Source: JAXLYE01 sp046351595 | GTDB lineage: Bacteria; Myxococcota_A; Polyangia; Palsa-1104; JAEUJZ01 | Direction: 5' to 3' | NCBI GenBank assembly: GCA_046351595.1 | Contig: JAXLYE010000006.1 | Span: 248,001-312,000 of the forward strand | Length of the DNA stretch: 64,000 nt | Translations under genes and position numbers: made by a program | Shown: piece after piece, positions 50,289-60,496 of the stretch | Layout: every line of letters starts with the position of its first letter | Position numbering within the stretch: position 1 is the first letter of the stretch | Notes under the pieces: model-generated | Seen by the model: the letters and a program-made list of their open reading frames with translations, nothing else | Database searches by the model: none | What the model was told of the DNA's origin: nothing

Positions 50289-51920
50289 TCAGCGGAGCGG
50301 CGGGGGCGCGGCGCTCGCGTCGGCGAGTCGGGCGGGCTCGCGTCGTTGCAGCGGCGCCGGCCACGCCAGCAGCCCGACGCCCGCGGCCGAAACCATGATG
50401 CCTGCGGCCAGCAGGCTCGCGCCGATCGGCACGGTGCCGAAGACCTGCGGGCACGGCGCCGGCGGCGGGAAGGAGCTGCTCGACTCGACGCACTGGCCTG
50501 AGACGGCGAGCGCCGAGGCGCCGAAGCCGGCCATGGTCACGCCCGCGGCGACCGCGATCGAGCCGAGGACCAGGCGGCTCACGGGGCGCCGGCCGCGCAC
50601 GAGCTCGACGGGCGCCGGCTTCAGGGCGGTCGGGACCAGGCGCGGCGGCAGCATCGCCTCAACGACCGCGTGCTGGCCGGGCTCGATCTGGACGTGGCCG
50701 CGCTGCTCGGTGCGATCGGGCAGGCGCAGCACGTAGTCACGCGGGCCGGCCCACAGCTGCCGCCGCAGCGGCGTCCGGCCGACCGGCTGATCGTCGATCA
50801 CGACCTCGGCACCGGGCGGCTGCGAGCGGATCTCCAGCTCGCCGCGCGGCCGGGCGCGGCCCTCGCTCAGCACCTCGCCGAGCAGCGGCGGCAAGAGGGG
50901 GCTGAGGCGATCGACGCTGCACGGCGCGCAGCGCTGGGTCCGCGACGCCGCCTGCTCGCCGGGCCGCAGGCCGACGTGCGCGTCCACGAGCCCGAGCGTC
51001 ACCGTCCAGGCGCTGTCCGGCACCGCGGAGCGGCCGTCGATCGCGAGCCGCAGCACGAGGTCGGCGCCGCGCGCGCGCGCCTGCTCGCCCAGGCACGCGA
51101 CCGACTCGACGCACGCCGCGCTCAAAGGCGACACCGGACCGGACGTCGCGGGCACGAGCGCCGGATCGAGCGGCGCCAGGTCGCGCTGCAGGAGCAGCCG
51201 GCCGAGCCGCGAGCGGAGCAGCTCCCCCTCGGCGACGGAGAGGCCGGGCGCCGCGAGCACGAGCACGACCGCGGGCAGCGGCGTGACCGCGGCGGTGCCG
51301 GTCAGCTGATCGAAGCGGACATCGAGGACGCGGCCGGGCGGGACCTCCAGCTCGAGGCTGGCGCGGGCGTCGCCGCGCTCGGCGCTGAGCGGGTGCTTGC
51401 CGGTGGCGATGAGCAGCGGCGCCTCCAGCGGCAGCACACCGACCGGCCTGCCGTCGACGCGGACCAGGCTGCCGGCCTCGCCGAACAGCCGCACCTCGCT
51501 GCTGCTCGGGCGCGGCAGGCGCAGGACGCGCTCGGCCTCCTGCACGCGGGCGGTGTCGGCGGGGTTGCGCGTCGGATCCGCCAGGAAGCGGCGCATGCGA
51601 TCCTGGGCCTCGACCACGTGCTGCTCGGCGGCCGCGAGCTCGCCCAGCAGGTACAGCGTCGTCGGCTGCGGCAGGATGCGGAAGGCCTCGTCCAGGGCCG
51701 CGGCGGCCGCGGCAAAGTCACGCGCCTGCAGCGCCGCCTGCCCGCGCCGCACCAGCTCGTCGACGCGTCGCGGATCCGCTGCAGCGCGAGGCTTGGGCGG
51801 GCGCTTCGTCGGTGCCGCGCCGGCCGGGCCGGTCAGGGCGAGCAGGAGCAGCCCGAGCACCGTCAGGGCGCGCCCTGCCCCCTGCCCGCCCAGTCCTTGC
51901 CGCGTCCCCCGTCGCGCCAT
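50289..51920 (-). CDS. PEGA-domain secreted/membrane protein with TPR-like N-terminus
   Basis: 543 aa from ATG 51920 (GTG 51929 behind AGGA is equally possible). Signal peptide LTVLGLLLLALTGPAGAAP. A TPR-like segment (about 30-115, ALQARDFAAAAAALDEAFRILP) comes first. Two PEGA-like modules follow: SSEVRLFGEAGSLVRVDGRPVG and GELEIRSQPPGAEVVIDDQPVGRTPLRRQL. Near the C-terminus two membrane helices (VLGSIAVAAGVTMAGFGASAL and GASLLAAGIMVSAAGVGLLAW) anchor it. This is a common myxobacterial envelope layout; the function is unknown. A central domain (about 190-330) with Cys pairs is not recognised. Confidence 0.85.
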   Translation of the reverse strand: MARRGTRQGLGGQGAGRALTVLGLLLLALTGPAGAAPTKRPPKPRAAADPRRVDELVRRGQAALQARDFAAAAAALDEAFRILPQPTTLYLLGELAAAEQHVVEAQDRMRRFLADPTRNPADTARVQEAERVLRLPRPSSSEVRLFGEAGSLVRVDGRPVGVLPLEAPLLIATGKHPLSAERGDARASLELEVPPGRVLDVRFDQLTGTAAVTPLPAVVLVLAAPGLSVAEGELLRSRLGRLLLQRDLAPLDPALVPATSGPVSPLSAACVESVACLGEQARARGADLVLRLAIDGRSAVPDSAWTVTLGLVDAHVGLRPGEQAASRTQRCAPCSVDRLSPLLPPLLGEVLSEGRARPRGELEIRSQPPGAEVVIDDQPVGRTPLRRQLWAGPRDYVLRLPDRTEQRGHVQIEPGQHAVVEAMLPPRLVPTALKPAPVELVRGRRPVSRLVLGSIAVAAGVTMAGFGASALAVSGQCVESSSSFPPPAPCPQVFGTVPIGASLLAAGIMVSAAGVGLLAWPAPLQRREPARLADASAAPPPLR

Positions 51921-52034
51921 GGCCGTCACTTGATCCTGCGTGTCAGGATAGCCTAGCGCGACGCCGCGCGGGCCGGCGACTGCACCGCGCACGGCCAGGT
52001 CCCTCGCGCGCAGAGCCTGGCCCCGGCCTGCGGC

Positions 52035-55000
52035 TCAGCGCGGGTGCAGCTTGTCGAACAGCGGCGCGAACTGCGGGTCGACGTAGAAGCTGAAGAGGTC
52101 GCGCAGGTCGGCCTCGGCCTCGTGCTCGGGGTCGGCGCCGTGGTCGTCGAGGCGCAGGTTCAGCCCGGCCGCCGCGGAGCGCTCGTCGCGGCTCGCCGGC
52201 ACGTCCAGCGTGCGCAGCACGTTCGCCGCGGCCACCAGGTCGCCGCAGACCAGGAGCGCCGCGCGGTTGAGCGTGCGCCGCACCTCGCGCCGCCAGATCG
52301 GCGACGAGAACTCGACGTCCGGCCGCTCGCGGAACAGGTCGCCCAGGCGCTTTGTGGCGCGGTAGGCGAGCTCGCGCTTCCAGGCCGCCACATCGTCGGC
52401 CGGCTTGCCCGAGTGACGCGGGTGGAAGGCGCGCACCGCCAGACCGAGCAGCCGCGCCAGCTCGCCGCGCGCCAGCGCCAGCGCCAGGATGTACTCGGGC
52501 CGCAGGCCCTCGACGCCGCGCGCCAGCACGAACTGCAGCTCGGCCTGCGGCCGCCCCGCCTCGCGCTCCTTAAGCGTCGTCAGCAGCGTCGGTGACACGA
52601 TGAGCGCGGCCGGCATCTTGGCCATGACCCGCGGCCACGGGATCGGGTGGCTCGCGCTGCGGTAAAGGCCCGCGCGCTGGTTGCCGAGGATGCGGCTGGC
52701 GAGAGCGAAGGCGCGCGCCAGCTCGTCGGGCGAGGACTCGCTGGCCTGCAGGCGCTCGGTGGCGGCCACGCCGAGCGCGTCCAGCGTCGGCGCCTTGAGC
52801 CCGTACACGCTGTCCCACAGCGTCGCCATGATCTCGTCGAGCGCCCGCGCCATCGGCAGCGCGAAGCGGCCGTGATCCGCGTCCTCGAGCTTGACTCCCG
52901 ACGGGATGGGCAGCGTCGGCGGCGGCGCGGTACGGCTCGGATCGAGCACGAACAGCAGCTGCGCGAGCCGCCACGCCGCGCCCGGCTGCGCCTTGTCCTC
53001 GACGCGCCGCAGCCGATCCAGGAGCTCGATCTCGAGCGGCGAGCTACGCAGCAGCGCGTACAGGTGCGCGCGCGTGCGGTCGACCTCGTCCTCGCCCAGC
53101 ACCAGCAGCGCCGCGCGCCGCAGCGTCAGCTCTTCCTCGACGGGCAGGCCGGTCGTCGCGGCCAGCGCCTGCTCGTACGAGGTCGCCGCCGCGCCCGCGT
53201 CCCCGAGCCGCGCCTGGCGCTCGGCGAGCTGCGTCCACAGCGCGATGAGGCTGCGCTGCCACTCCGGACCGCGCGGTGTGGTGTCGCTGCGCTCGCTCGA
53301 CTGCGTCGCGCTGAGCAGCGCCGGCAGGCGTGTTGCCGCCTCCTCGTCGCTGAGCAGCGGCGCCAGCTGGCCGAGCAGGCCGACGTCAGTCGGCGTCGCC
53401 GCGAGCGCCTGCTGGAGGAGCTCCTTGGCGACGTCGCTCTGGGCGCTGGCGAGCGCGCACTGGGCGGCGCGCTGCAGCCACAGGCTCTGCCCCTTGGGCG
53501 TCACCGCGGCGTCGGCGAGCTCGCGCGCGTAGGCCTGCGCCTGACCGAGCTCACCGAGGCGCTGCGCGCTCTCGAACAGGTTCTCGGTCAGCCGCTGGCG
53601 CAGCTCGGTCAGCTCCAGGCTCAGGCCCTGCCCGGCCGTCGCTTCTTCGGCGCGGCGCAGCAGCTCCGTCGCGGCGCCGAGCAGCTCGTGCGCGCGCCCG
53701 CTGTCTCCGAGGCGCGTGGCGGCAAGATCCGCGGCGCGCTGGTAGCCCTCGACCGCGGCCTGCAGCTCGCCCGCCTGCGCGGCGCGCTCGGCGCGCTCGG
53801 CCCAGATCCGGCCGGCCTCGGTCGCATCGTCGGTGCTGTCGCCGCTCTGCAGGAGCTCCAGGTAGTGCGTCTCGATGGCGGCGCTGCCCGGCTGCAGGCG
53901 GATGGCCGCCTGCCACAGCGACCGCGCCTGCTCGCGCGAGCCCAGCGCCTGCGCCGACTGCGCCGCGTGATCGAGCAGCTCGCCCAGGTGCTCCGCGCTC
54001 AGCGGCTCGGACAGCGCCTCGGGCTCACCGGCGTGCGCCAGCAGCTCGCCGAGGTAGCGCAGCGCGACCTCGTGCTGGCCCAGCCCGAAGGCGGTCTCGC
54101 CGAGGGTGATCTGCTGCTCCAGGTCGCCGGGCCGCAGCGCCTCGGCCTGCAGGAGCGCCGCCAGCGCCCCGGCCGGGTTGCCGAGCGCCAGGCGCGCCTC
54201 GGCCTGCTGGCGCAGGAACGCCGCCCGCTCGGACTCGGTCAGCGCGATCTCGCCCGACTCCGCCGCGACCACGATGTGGCCGAGCAGCGCGTCGATGCGC
54301 TCGTGCTGGCCGCGCGGCTGCAGAAGCTCGACCAGCGTGCGCGTCGCATCGAGCTGGCCCGGCACCGCCTGCAGCGACGCGGACAGGTGCTCGATCGCGG
54401 CGTCGACCTCGCCGGCCTGCAGCGCGGCCTGGCCCAGGCAGTCGTGCAGCTTGGCCGCGCGCTCGGCCGGAATCGCGGCCGTCTCCAGCGCCCGCCGCGC
54501 GTAGGCCTGCGCCGCCACGCTGTCGCCGTCCTTGGTCGCCAGATCGAACAGCGGCAGCAGGATCTCCTGCAGCGCGCGCTGCGCGGACTCGGAGTCCGAC
54601 GGCGAGGTCGCGGTGTTGGCGGCGCGCTCGGCCCGCTCCAGCGCCTGCAGCAGCAGCCGGCGGGCGCCCTCGGCGTCGCCAAGCGCATCGGCCGTGACCT
54701 CGGAGGCCTGGCGCAGCATCGCCACCGCCTCGTCGACCTGCGGCTCGCTGTCGGCCAGCTTGATCAGCACCGACACCTGGCCGCCGGCGTCGCCGCGCCG
54801 CTGGTACAGCTCGACGAGGCGCTGCAGGATGGCGGGGCTCGACGGGTCGTGCTGGAGCGCCTGCTCGAGCGCCGCCTGCGCGCCCTCGAGGTTGTTGAGA
54901 TCCATCTCGCGCCGGCCGACCAGCAGCCAGCGCTGCGCCAGGGTCTTTGGCTCGACGCCGCGCTCGGCCGCAAGCTGCGCCCGCCGCCGCGCCGCGTCGC

Positions 55001-58000
55001 GCGCCGCCACCAGCTGCCCGCTCTTCTGCAGCAGCACGTCGTACTGATCGAGCAGCGCGTCGTCTTCGGGGCGGAGCTCGACCAGAGCCGCCAGCGTCTC
55101 CAGGATTTGAGCGTCGAGCGCGCCGCCCGGGCCCGCCTGCGCCGCCTGCTGCAGCAGCTGCAGGCGCTGCCCCAAAAGCATCGCCCGCTCGGCGGTCAGC
55201 CGCATCGGCGTGACGTTGAGCCGCTCGCGCAGGAGGTCGGAGAGCTCGGCGCCGCGCTTGAGCTGGTTGAGCAGGCGCTCGACCAGCGCCCACGCGAGGT
55301 CGCGCTGCTCGACGAGCTGCGGGTCGATCTGCTCGGCGTCGATCGTCAGCTCGCTGAACGCCGAGAGCACGCGCCGCAGCGCGCCGCGCGCCGACTCCAG
55401 CGCCTCGGCCGGCTCGTTCAGCTTGCGCTCGGTGAGGTCCGCGGCGCTGAGCAGGGCGCGCGCCGCCTCGACCGCGGTCTTGGCGCGCTGCGCCGCGCCC
55501 TCGTAGGCCTCGACCGCGCGAGAGAACGTCCGCTGGCCCTCATACAGCTTGGCCAGCAGGAAGTACGGCGCCGCGTCGCTGTCGTCGATGGCGATGGCCT
55601 GCTGGAGCGCCTGCTGCGCCGGCCCGAACTTGTTGATCTCGCGGTAGACCTCGGACAGATCGAGCAGCAGCTGGCGCTGTGCCGCCGGCGGCACCAGCGG
55701 CCGCCGCTTCTCGATGAGCGCCGCCAGATCCGAGAGGCGCCGCTGCTGCCGGTAGATCCGCTCGAGCGCGGCGAGCGCGGCCTCGGTGGTCTCGGGCTGC
55801 TTGAGCGCGTCCTGGTAGCGCCGCTCGGCCTGGCCCAGGCGGTTGCGCCGCTCGTCGACGGCGCCGGCATCGAGCGCCACCTGCGCGGCCCACACCCCGG
55901 CGCCGGCTTCGTTCAGCTGCGTCACCAGGTTGTCGAGCAGCGCCACCAGCTTGCCGTTGCCCTCGCTGTCGTTCTGCGCGCCAGCGACGATGCGGTCGAG
56001 GATTGCGCGGATCGCGCGCTGCTCCTCGCGCAGCTCGTCGCTGAGCTCGCGCGCCACGAGCTCGCTCGGCGGCGGCATGTTCTTGCTCGATCCGGGCAGG
56101 CCGCCGGGGAAGAAGGTCAGGCGGTAGGCCTGGCCCGCGGCGTCGATGGCGCGCACGATCTCACCCGCGCCGAGCTGCCACAGCGAGGCCAGGAACAGGA
56201 GCCGCTGCCGCAGCGCCTTGGGTGACGAGCCGGCCTGCGCGCGCTCGGCCCGGGCGATCTCGTCCCATGCCAGGATGCCGACGCGCTGACCGATGCGGAA
56301 CAGGCGCCCGCGCATCTCGGCCTGCGCGTCCGAGCCCTCGGTGCACAGGCTGAGCGCCTTGATGCACGCGCGCAGCGCCCGCTGCGGATCGCCGCCGTGG
56401 TCGTCGAGCCAGGCCGCGCTCTCGCACGCCACGGCCTGCCGGCGCACGTCGCTGTCGGCGCGCTCGAGGCGGCGCGAGTCGATCGTGACCGCTTCCTTGA
56501 GCTGCTGCGCGGTCAGAGCCAGGCGGTGGATCTCGTCGACGGTTTCGCGGAACACCGCGTCCGCCGCCGGATCCGCGCTGTGATCGCGCTCGCCGCCGAC
56601 GCTGAAGGCGTGCATGCGGTCGGCCAGCGCGCCCGTCGGATCGCGCAGGACCTCATCGCGCAGCCGCGCCGCCAGGCCGAGCAGGCGGTGCATGCGCAGC
56701 GCCGTGTCCTCCTCGGACGCCGTCGACGAGCGCACCAGCTCGTCGACCAGGCCGCGGTAGGCGGAGATGAGCTCGCGCGTCAGCGTCACCGAGTCGAGCG
56801 CGATCTCGGAGTCCTCATCACGCCGCGCCGCGCGCACCAGCCCGCGCACCAGCCGGTTCATCTCGCGCAAGAGCAGCGCGATCGGCTCGCCGTCGGTGGT
56901 CGCCGCCAGCGCGCCGCTCACCGAGATCGGCAGCGCGCGCCGCATCAGCTTGAAGGCGACCGCGGGCTCGCGCAGCCGCTCCTCATAGATGCGCGCCGCC
57001 GCCAGCACCGAGTCGAACGGCGGCTCGATCTTCTGGGCGAGCGCCTCCTCGACGCGGCTGACGTGCAGCTCGCACAGCGGCTGCCACTGGCCGTAGCGCT
57101 CGGCCACCTGCGCCAGCTGCTCCAGCGGCACCATGTGCGGCGCCAGCTCGAACGCCTGCCGGCGCAGCGCGAAGCCGTCGCTCGGCTGGAACAGCTTCTC
57201 CTCGTAGACCTGCGCCAGCTCGGTCAGGATCGACGCCGCCTGCATGGCCTCGCCCTGCTCGATGACCAGGTTCAGGCGCCGCTGCCCCAGCAGCACGACC
57301 TCCTGCCACTGCTCGGCCTGCGCGAACATCTGGCTCATCGCCTCGAGCGCCTGCACGACCAAAAGGCGCAGCGCGTCTCCCTCGGGCGTGCCGAGCGGCA
57401 GCTCGGGCGCGATGCGCACCGCGCGCTCGTACGCGAGCAGCGCCCGCCCCGAGTCCTTGGCGCGCACCTGCCACATCTTTGCAATCTCGATGGCCCGCTC
57501 GGCGCGCGCCACCGGATCGTCGGTCAGCAAGAGCTCGCGCTCGGCGTAGCGGGCGGCGCTGGCGTAGTCCGAGAGCTCTTCATACAGCCCGCGCAGGTGG
57601 CGGTGCACGCGCAGATCCACCACCGGGCTCTCGGCCTGCACCTGCTCGAGCAGCGCCGCGGCCTGCTTGGGATCGCGCAGGTGCTGCCCCAGCACCTCGG
57701 CCAGCTCCAGCGCCACGGTCAGGCGCTCGCGCGAGGACAGCGGCGGCTCGGACACGCGCAGCAGGCGGCGCAGCACGAGCTCGAGCTCGGGCCACTCGCT
57801 GCGCAGCCGGTGCAGGCGCTGCAGCGCCGACAGCGCCTCGGTATCCTCGGGCTGGCGGCTCAGCACCTCGCGGAAGGCCTTCACGCTCTTCTCGGACAGC
57901 GCCGCGTCGCCCGACTGCAGCGTCACGCGGCCCATCGCGCGATACAGCTCGATGCCGGCGCGCGGGTTCTGCTTGAGGCACAGATCCAGCGTCTGCACCG

Positions 58001-60311
58001 CCAGCTCGGTGCGGCCCTGGCGGCCGTAGATGCGCGCCAGCTCCGTCAGCACCTCCTCGGACTCCGAGCCGGGCGGGCAGATGCGCACCGCGCGCTCCAG
58101 GTGCGAGACGGCGCGCGCCAGATCCGCGTTGTCTTCGGCGACCTTGGCGATGCGGCGGTGCAGCTGCAGCTTCTCGCGCGGGGTCGGCGCGACCTTTAAG
58201 TACGCCTCCATCACGTCGAGCAGATCGAGCTTGTTGCCAAGAAGTTGCAGCGCCTCGGACAGCCGCCGCAGCGCGTCGCGATCCGAGGGCAGCTCCGCGA
58301 GCAGGCTGCGGCACACCCAGATCGTCATCTCGATGTCCGAGACGCCGGTGCTCTCGTCGCGGCGCAGCATCAGCTGGTCGCACAGGCCCATCATCCGCCG
58401 CAAGAGCGCCAGGCGCTCGGCCTTGTCGACGGTGACGCTGACCTGCTGGCGCAAAAGCTCGAGCTGACCGGCGACGTCCCCGGCCTGCTCGCGCAGCTCG
58501 ATGAGCGTCTTGATCGACGGCAGATCACTGGGCGAGAGCGTGAGCAGCTGCTCGTACACCGCGGCCGCGTGCTTGGGCTCGTGCAGCTCGCGGTAGAGCT
58601 GCGCCAGGCGCCGCAGGAGCTCGATGCGCCCGGGGTCGTCCTCGGCGGTGCGCTCCAGCTCGATCTGCAGCTCCGAGACCTGCATGTCGATGCGCGAGAG
58701 GCGCTGCCCCAGGCGCTTGCGCTCGGACTGCGAGCGCACGCTCGGCATCAGCTCGTCGATGCGCCGCCAGATGGCCGCGGCCGAGACCACGTCCTGCAAC
58801 TTCTTTTCATAAAGCTCGGCCAGCTCTTCGAGCTGCTTGGCGTAGCTCTGGAGATCGATGCGCGCGGTCTCGAACTGCGCCGACAGCCGGTTCTCCTGGA
58901 TCACGGCGAGGCCGAGGAAGTCGCGCCGGCTCTTGTAGAAGTCCGAGAGCTTGCGGAACGCCTCGGTGTGCAGCGGCAGCTCATTGAACGCCTGCTTCAG
59001 GCAGGCGATGTAGCGCTCCTGATCCCCGCCGCGCTGGTACGACTCGGCGGCCTGCATGATGAGCTCCGCGCGCTCCTCGGGCAGGGCCGCCTCGATGGCG
59101 TCTTCCTCTTTGAGCGCGGCGAGGCCGAGCAGGTCGTTGGTGCGCTGCAGCATCTCCTGCAGCGTCGACCGCGTCTCCTTCCACTCGTCGACCGAGCTGA
59201 CGGTCTCGAGGCCGGCGCGGCAGGCGTCGATGACGGCGGCGGGATCGACGTGGCCGCCCTGCTCCATGAGCTTGAGCAGCTTGGGCCCGCGGCGCGGCAC
59301 GCGCGAGCCGCCCTTGTACAGCTTGATCAGCTCCGTCGTGCGCTGCGGCTCGGGCGCGCGCTGGTACAGCGCCTCGAGGATGCTGGCCGCGGTGACGTTG
59401 CGCAGATCCGCCTCGAGCGCCTTGCGCAGGTAGCCGATGGCGCGGCGGTCGTTCTCGAGCTGCCCCTCGGGGCCCGGCGCGGCGATGCCCGGGCTGCTGC
59501 CGGTCGCCGCGTCGAGCTGGGCCAGCGCATCGTCCTCGTCCTCGCCCTGCGCGCGCTGCAGAAGCTTCGCCAGCTCGGGGTCGAGGAAGCGCTTGGCCAG
59601 GCCGAGGTAGATGTCGCTGGCGTTGCGGCGCGCCTGATCCTTCTCGGCGATGCCGGGCTGGTACTCGGGCGAGACGTAGGCCTCGGCCAGCGTCGCGAGC
59701 AGCGCCTGCGGCACCTCCTCGTCGGCCGCAGCCTCGTTGTGCATGCGCAGCGCCTGGCGCAGGACGTCGACGGCGCCCGCCGGATCGTTGAGGCGCAGCT
59801 TGAGCTGCCCGAGCTCGAGCGCGAGCTGGACGCCGGTCTTGGCCTCATCGGCGTTGAGGTTGGCCAGGTGCAGCTCGATGAGCCGCGACACCATGTCCAT
59901 GTCGCCGAGCGACTGGTAGATCAGCCGACCGCGGCGCAGCGGCTCGAGGCTGTCGGGGCGCAGCTTGAAGGCGCGCTGGTAGTGAAGGAGCGCCTCTTCG
60001 ACGCGGCCGAGCTCCTCTTCGCACAGCGCACCGAGCTCGAACTCGATGGCGGCGCCCAGGCGCGCGGCCGGCGGCGACTCGATCTGCTCCTCGATCTCGG
60101 CGAGGCCGCGCTCGAGCGCGTGGACGGCGCTGACGATGTCGCCGCGCCGCCTGTACGCCGCTGCCGCCTGCTGCAGCAGATCTGCGGCCGGGACGCTGCG
60201 CTGCGACGAGGCACGGCGCACGAGCTCGTCGGGGTCCACGCCGGGCGGGCCGCCGGCAGGAGAGCGGACCGCGGTCTGAGGGGTCGGAGGCTGCACTGGG
60301 GTCGATGCCAT
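52035..60311 (-). CDS. Giant TPR-repeat protein (about 2758 aa)
   Basis: One uninterrupted frame of 8.3 kb from ATG 60311; ATG-like starts up to 60401 are in frame. There is no signal peptide or membrane segment. From residue 45 to about 2400 it is an alpha-solenoid of TPR and SEL-like helix pairs (for example AIGYLRKALEADLRNVTAASILEAL and RLGQAERRYQDALKQPETTEAALAAL in parts). The last 350 residues form a distinct domain (IPSGVKLEDADHGRFALPMARALDEI ... ELQFVLARGVEGLRPEYILALALARGELARLLGLAVRAF). Probably a cytoplasmic scaffold for a large assembly; no neighbour hints at which. Confidence 0.92.
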   Translation of the reverse strand: MASTPVQPPTPQTAVRSPAGGPPGVDPDELVRRASSQRSVPAADLLQQAAAAYRRRGDIVSAVHALERGLAEIEEQIESPPAARLGAAIEFELGALCEEELGRVEEALLHYQRAFKLRPDSLEPLRRGRLIYQSLGDMDMVSRLIELHLANLNADEAKTGVQLALELGQLKLRLNDPAGAVDVLRQALRMHNEAAADEEVPQALLATLAEAYVSPEYQPGIAEKDQARRNASDIYLGLAKRFLDPELAKLLQRAQGEDEDDALAQLDAATGSSPGIAAPGPEGQLENDRRAIGYLRKALEADLRNVTAASILEALYQRAPEPQRTTELIKLYKGGSRVPRRGPKLLKLMEQGGHVDPAAVIDACRAGLETVSSVDEWKETRSTLQEMLQRTNDLLGLAALKEEDAIEAALPEERAELIMQAAESYQRGGDQERYIACLKQAFNELPLHTEAFRKLSDFYKSRRDFLGLAVIQENRLSAQFETARIDLQSYAKQLEELAELYEKKLQDVVSAAAIWRRIDELMPSVRSQSERKRLGQRLSRIDMQVSELQIELERTAEDDPGRIELLRRLAQLYRELHEPKHAAAVYEQLLTLSPSDLPSIKTLIELREQAGDVAGQLELLRQQVSVTVDKAERLALLRRMMGLCDQLMLRRDESTGVSDIEMTIWVCRSLLAELPSDRDALRRLSEALQLLGNKLDLLDVMEAYLKVAPTPREKLQLHRRIAKVAEDNADLARAVSHLERAVRICPPGSESEEVLTELARIYGRQGRTELAVQTLDLCLKQNPRAGIELYRAMGRVTLQSGDAALSEKSVKAFREVLSRQPEDTEALSALQRLHRLRSEWPELELVLRRLLRVSEPPLSSRERLTVALELAEVLGQHLRDPKQAAALLEQVQAESPVVDLRVHRHLRGLYEELSDYASAARYAERELLLTDDPVARAERAIEIAKMWQVRAKDSGRALLAYERAVRIAPELPLGTPEGDALRLLVVQALEAMSQMFAQAEQWQEVVLLGQRRLNLVIEQGEAMQAASILTELAQVYEEKLFQPSDGFALRRQAFELAPHMVPLEQLAQVAERYGQWQPLCELHVSRVEEALAQKIEPPFDSVLAAARIYEERLREPAVAFKLMRRALPISVSGALAATTDGEPIALLLREMNRLVRGLVRAARRDEDSEIALDSVTLTRELISAYRGLVDELVRSSTASEEDTALRMHRLLGLAARLRDEVLRDPTGALADRMHAFSVGGERDHSADPAADAVFRETVDEIHRLALTAQQLKEAVTIDSRRLERADSDVRRQAVACESAAWLDDHGGDPQRALRACIKALSLCTEGSDAQAEMRGRLFRIGQRVGILAWDEIARAERAQAGSSPKALRQRLLFLASLWQLGAGEIVRAIDAAGQAYRLTFFPGGLPGSSKNMPPPSELVARELSDELREEQRAIRAILDRIVAGAQNDSEGNGKLVALLDNLVTQLNEAGAGVWAAQVALDAGAVDERRNRLGQAERRYQDALKQPETTEAALAALERIYRQQRRLSDLAALIEKRRPLVPPAAQRQLLLDLSEVYREINKFGPAQQALQQAIAIDDSDAAPYFLLAKLYEGQRTFSRAVEAYEGAAQRAKTAVEAARALLSAADLTERKLNEPAEALESARGALRRVLSAFSELTIDAEQIDPQLVEQRDLAWALVERLLNQLKRGAELSDLLRERLNVTPMRLTAERAMLLGQRLQLLQQAAQAGPGGALDAQILETLAALVELRPEDDALLDQYDVLLQKSGQLVAARDAARRRAQLAAERGVEPKTLAQRWLLVGRREMDLNNLEGAQAALEQALQHDPSSPAILQRLVELYQRRGDAGGQVSVLIKLADSEPQVDEAVAMLRQASEVTADALGDAEGARRLLLQALERAERAANTATSPSDSESAQRALQEILLPLFDLATKDGDSVAAQAYARRALETAAIPAERAAKLHDCLGQAALQAGEVDAAIEHLSASLQAVPGQLDATRTLVELLQPRGQHERIDALLGHIVVAAESGEIALTESERAAFLRQQAEARLALGNPAGALAALLQAEALRPGDLEQQITLGETAFGLGQHEVALRYLGELLAHAGEPEALSEPLSAEHLGELLDHAAQSAQALGSREQARSLWQAAIRLQPGSAAIETHYLELLQSGDSTDDATEAGRIWAERAERAAQAGELQAAVEGYQRAADLAATRLGDSGRAHELLGAATELLRRAEEATAGQGLSLELTELRQRLTENLFESAQRLGELGQAQAYARELADAAVTPKGQSLWLQRAAQCALASAQSDVAKELLQQALAATPTDVGLLGQLAPLLSDEEAATRLPALLSATQSSERSDTTPRGPEWQRSLIALWTQLAERQARLGDAGAAATSYEQALAATTGLPVEEELTLRRAALLVLGEDEVDRTRAHLYALLRSSPLEIELLDRLRRVEDKAQPGAAWRLAQLLFVLDPSRTAPPPTLPIPSGVKLEDADHGRFALPMARALDEIMATLWDSVYGLKAPTLDALGVAATERLQASESSPDELARAFALASRILGNQRAGLYRSASHPIPWPRVMAKMPAALIVSPTLLTTLKEREAGRPQAELQFVLARGVEGLRPEYILALALARGELARLLGLAVRAFHPRHSGKPADDVAAWKRELAYRATKRLGDLFRERPDVEFSSPIWRREVRRTLNRAALLVCGDLVAAANVLRTLDVPASRDERSAAAGLNLRLDDHGADPEHEAEADLRDLFSFYVDPQFAPLFDKLHPR

Positions 60312-60496
60312 AGAGCGCTCGTGACGACGGTGGATAGAGCCGTGGGCCTTACCGTACCACGCTTTAGCCGGCCGGCCCAGAACTCGATTCGCCCCGCCCA
60401 TTTACGACCGGCGAAACGCGCTGCGTGCCGCCCGCGCTCGCGTCTCGACCTGGGCCTGGCCTGGGCCTGACCTGGCGTCAGGCCGGCGAGCCGCGC

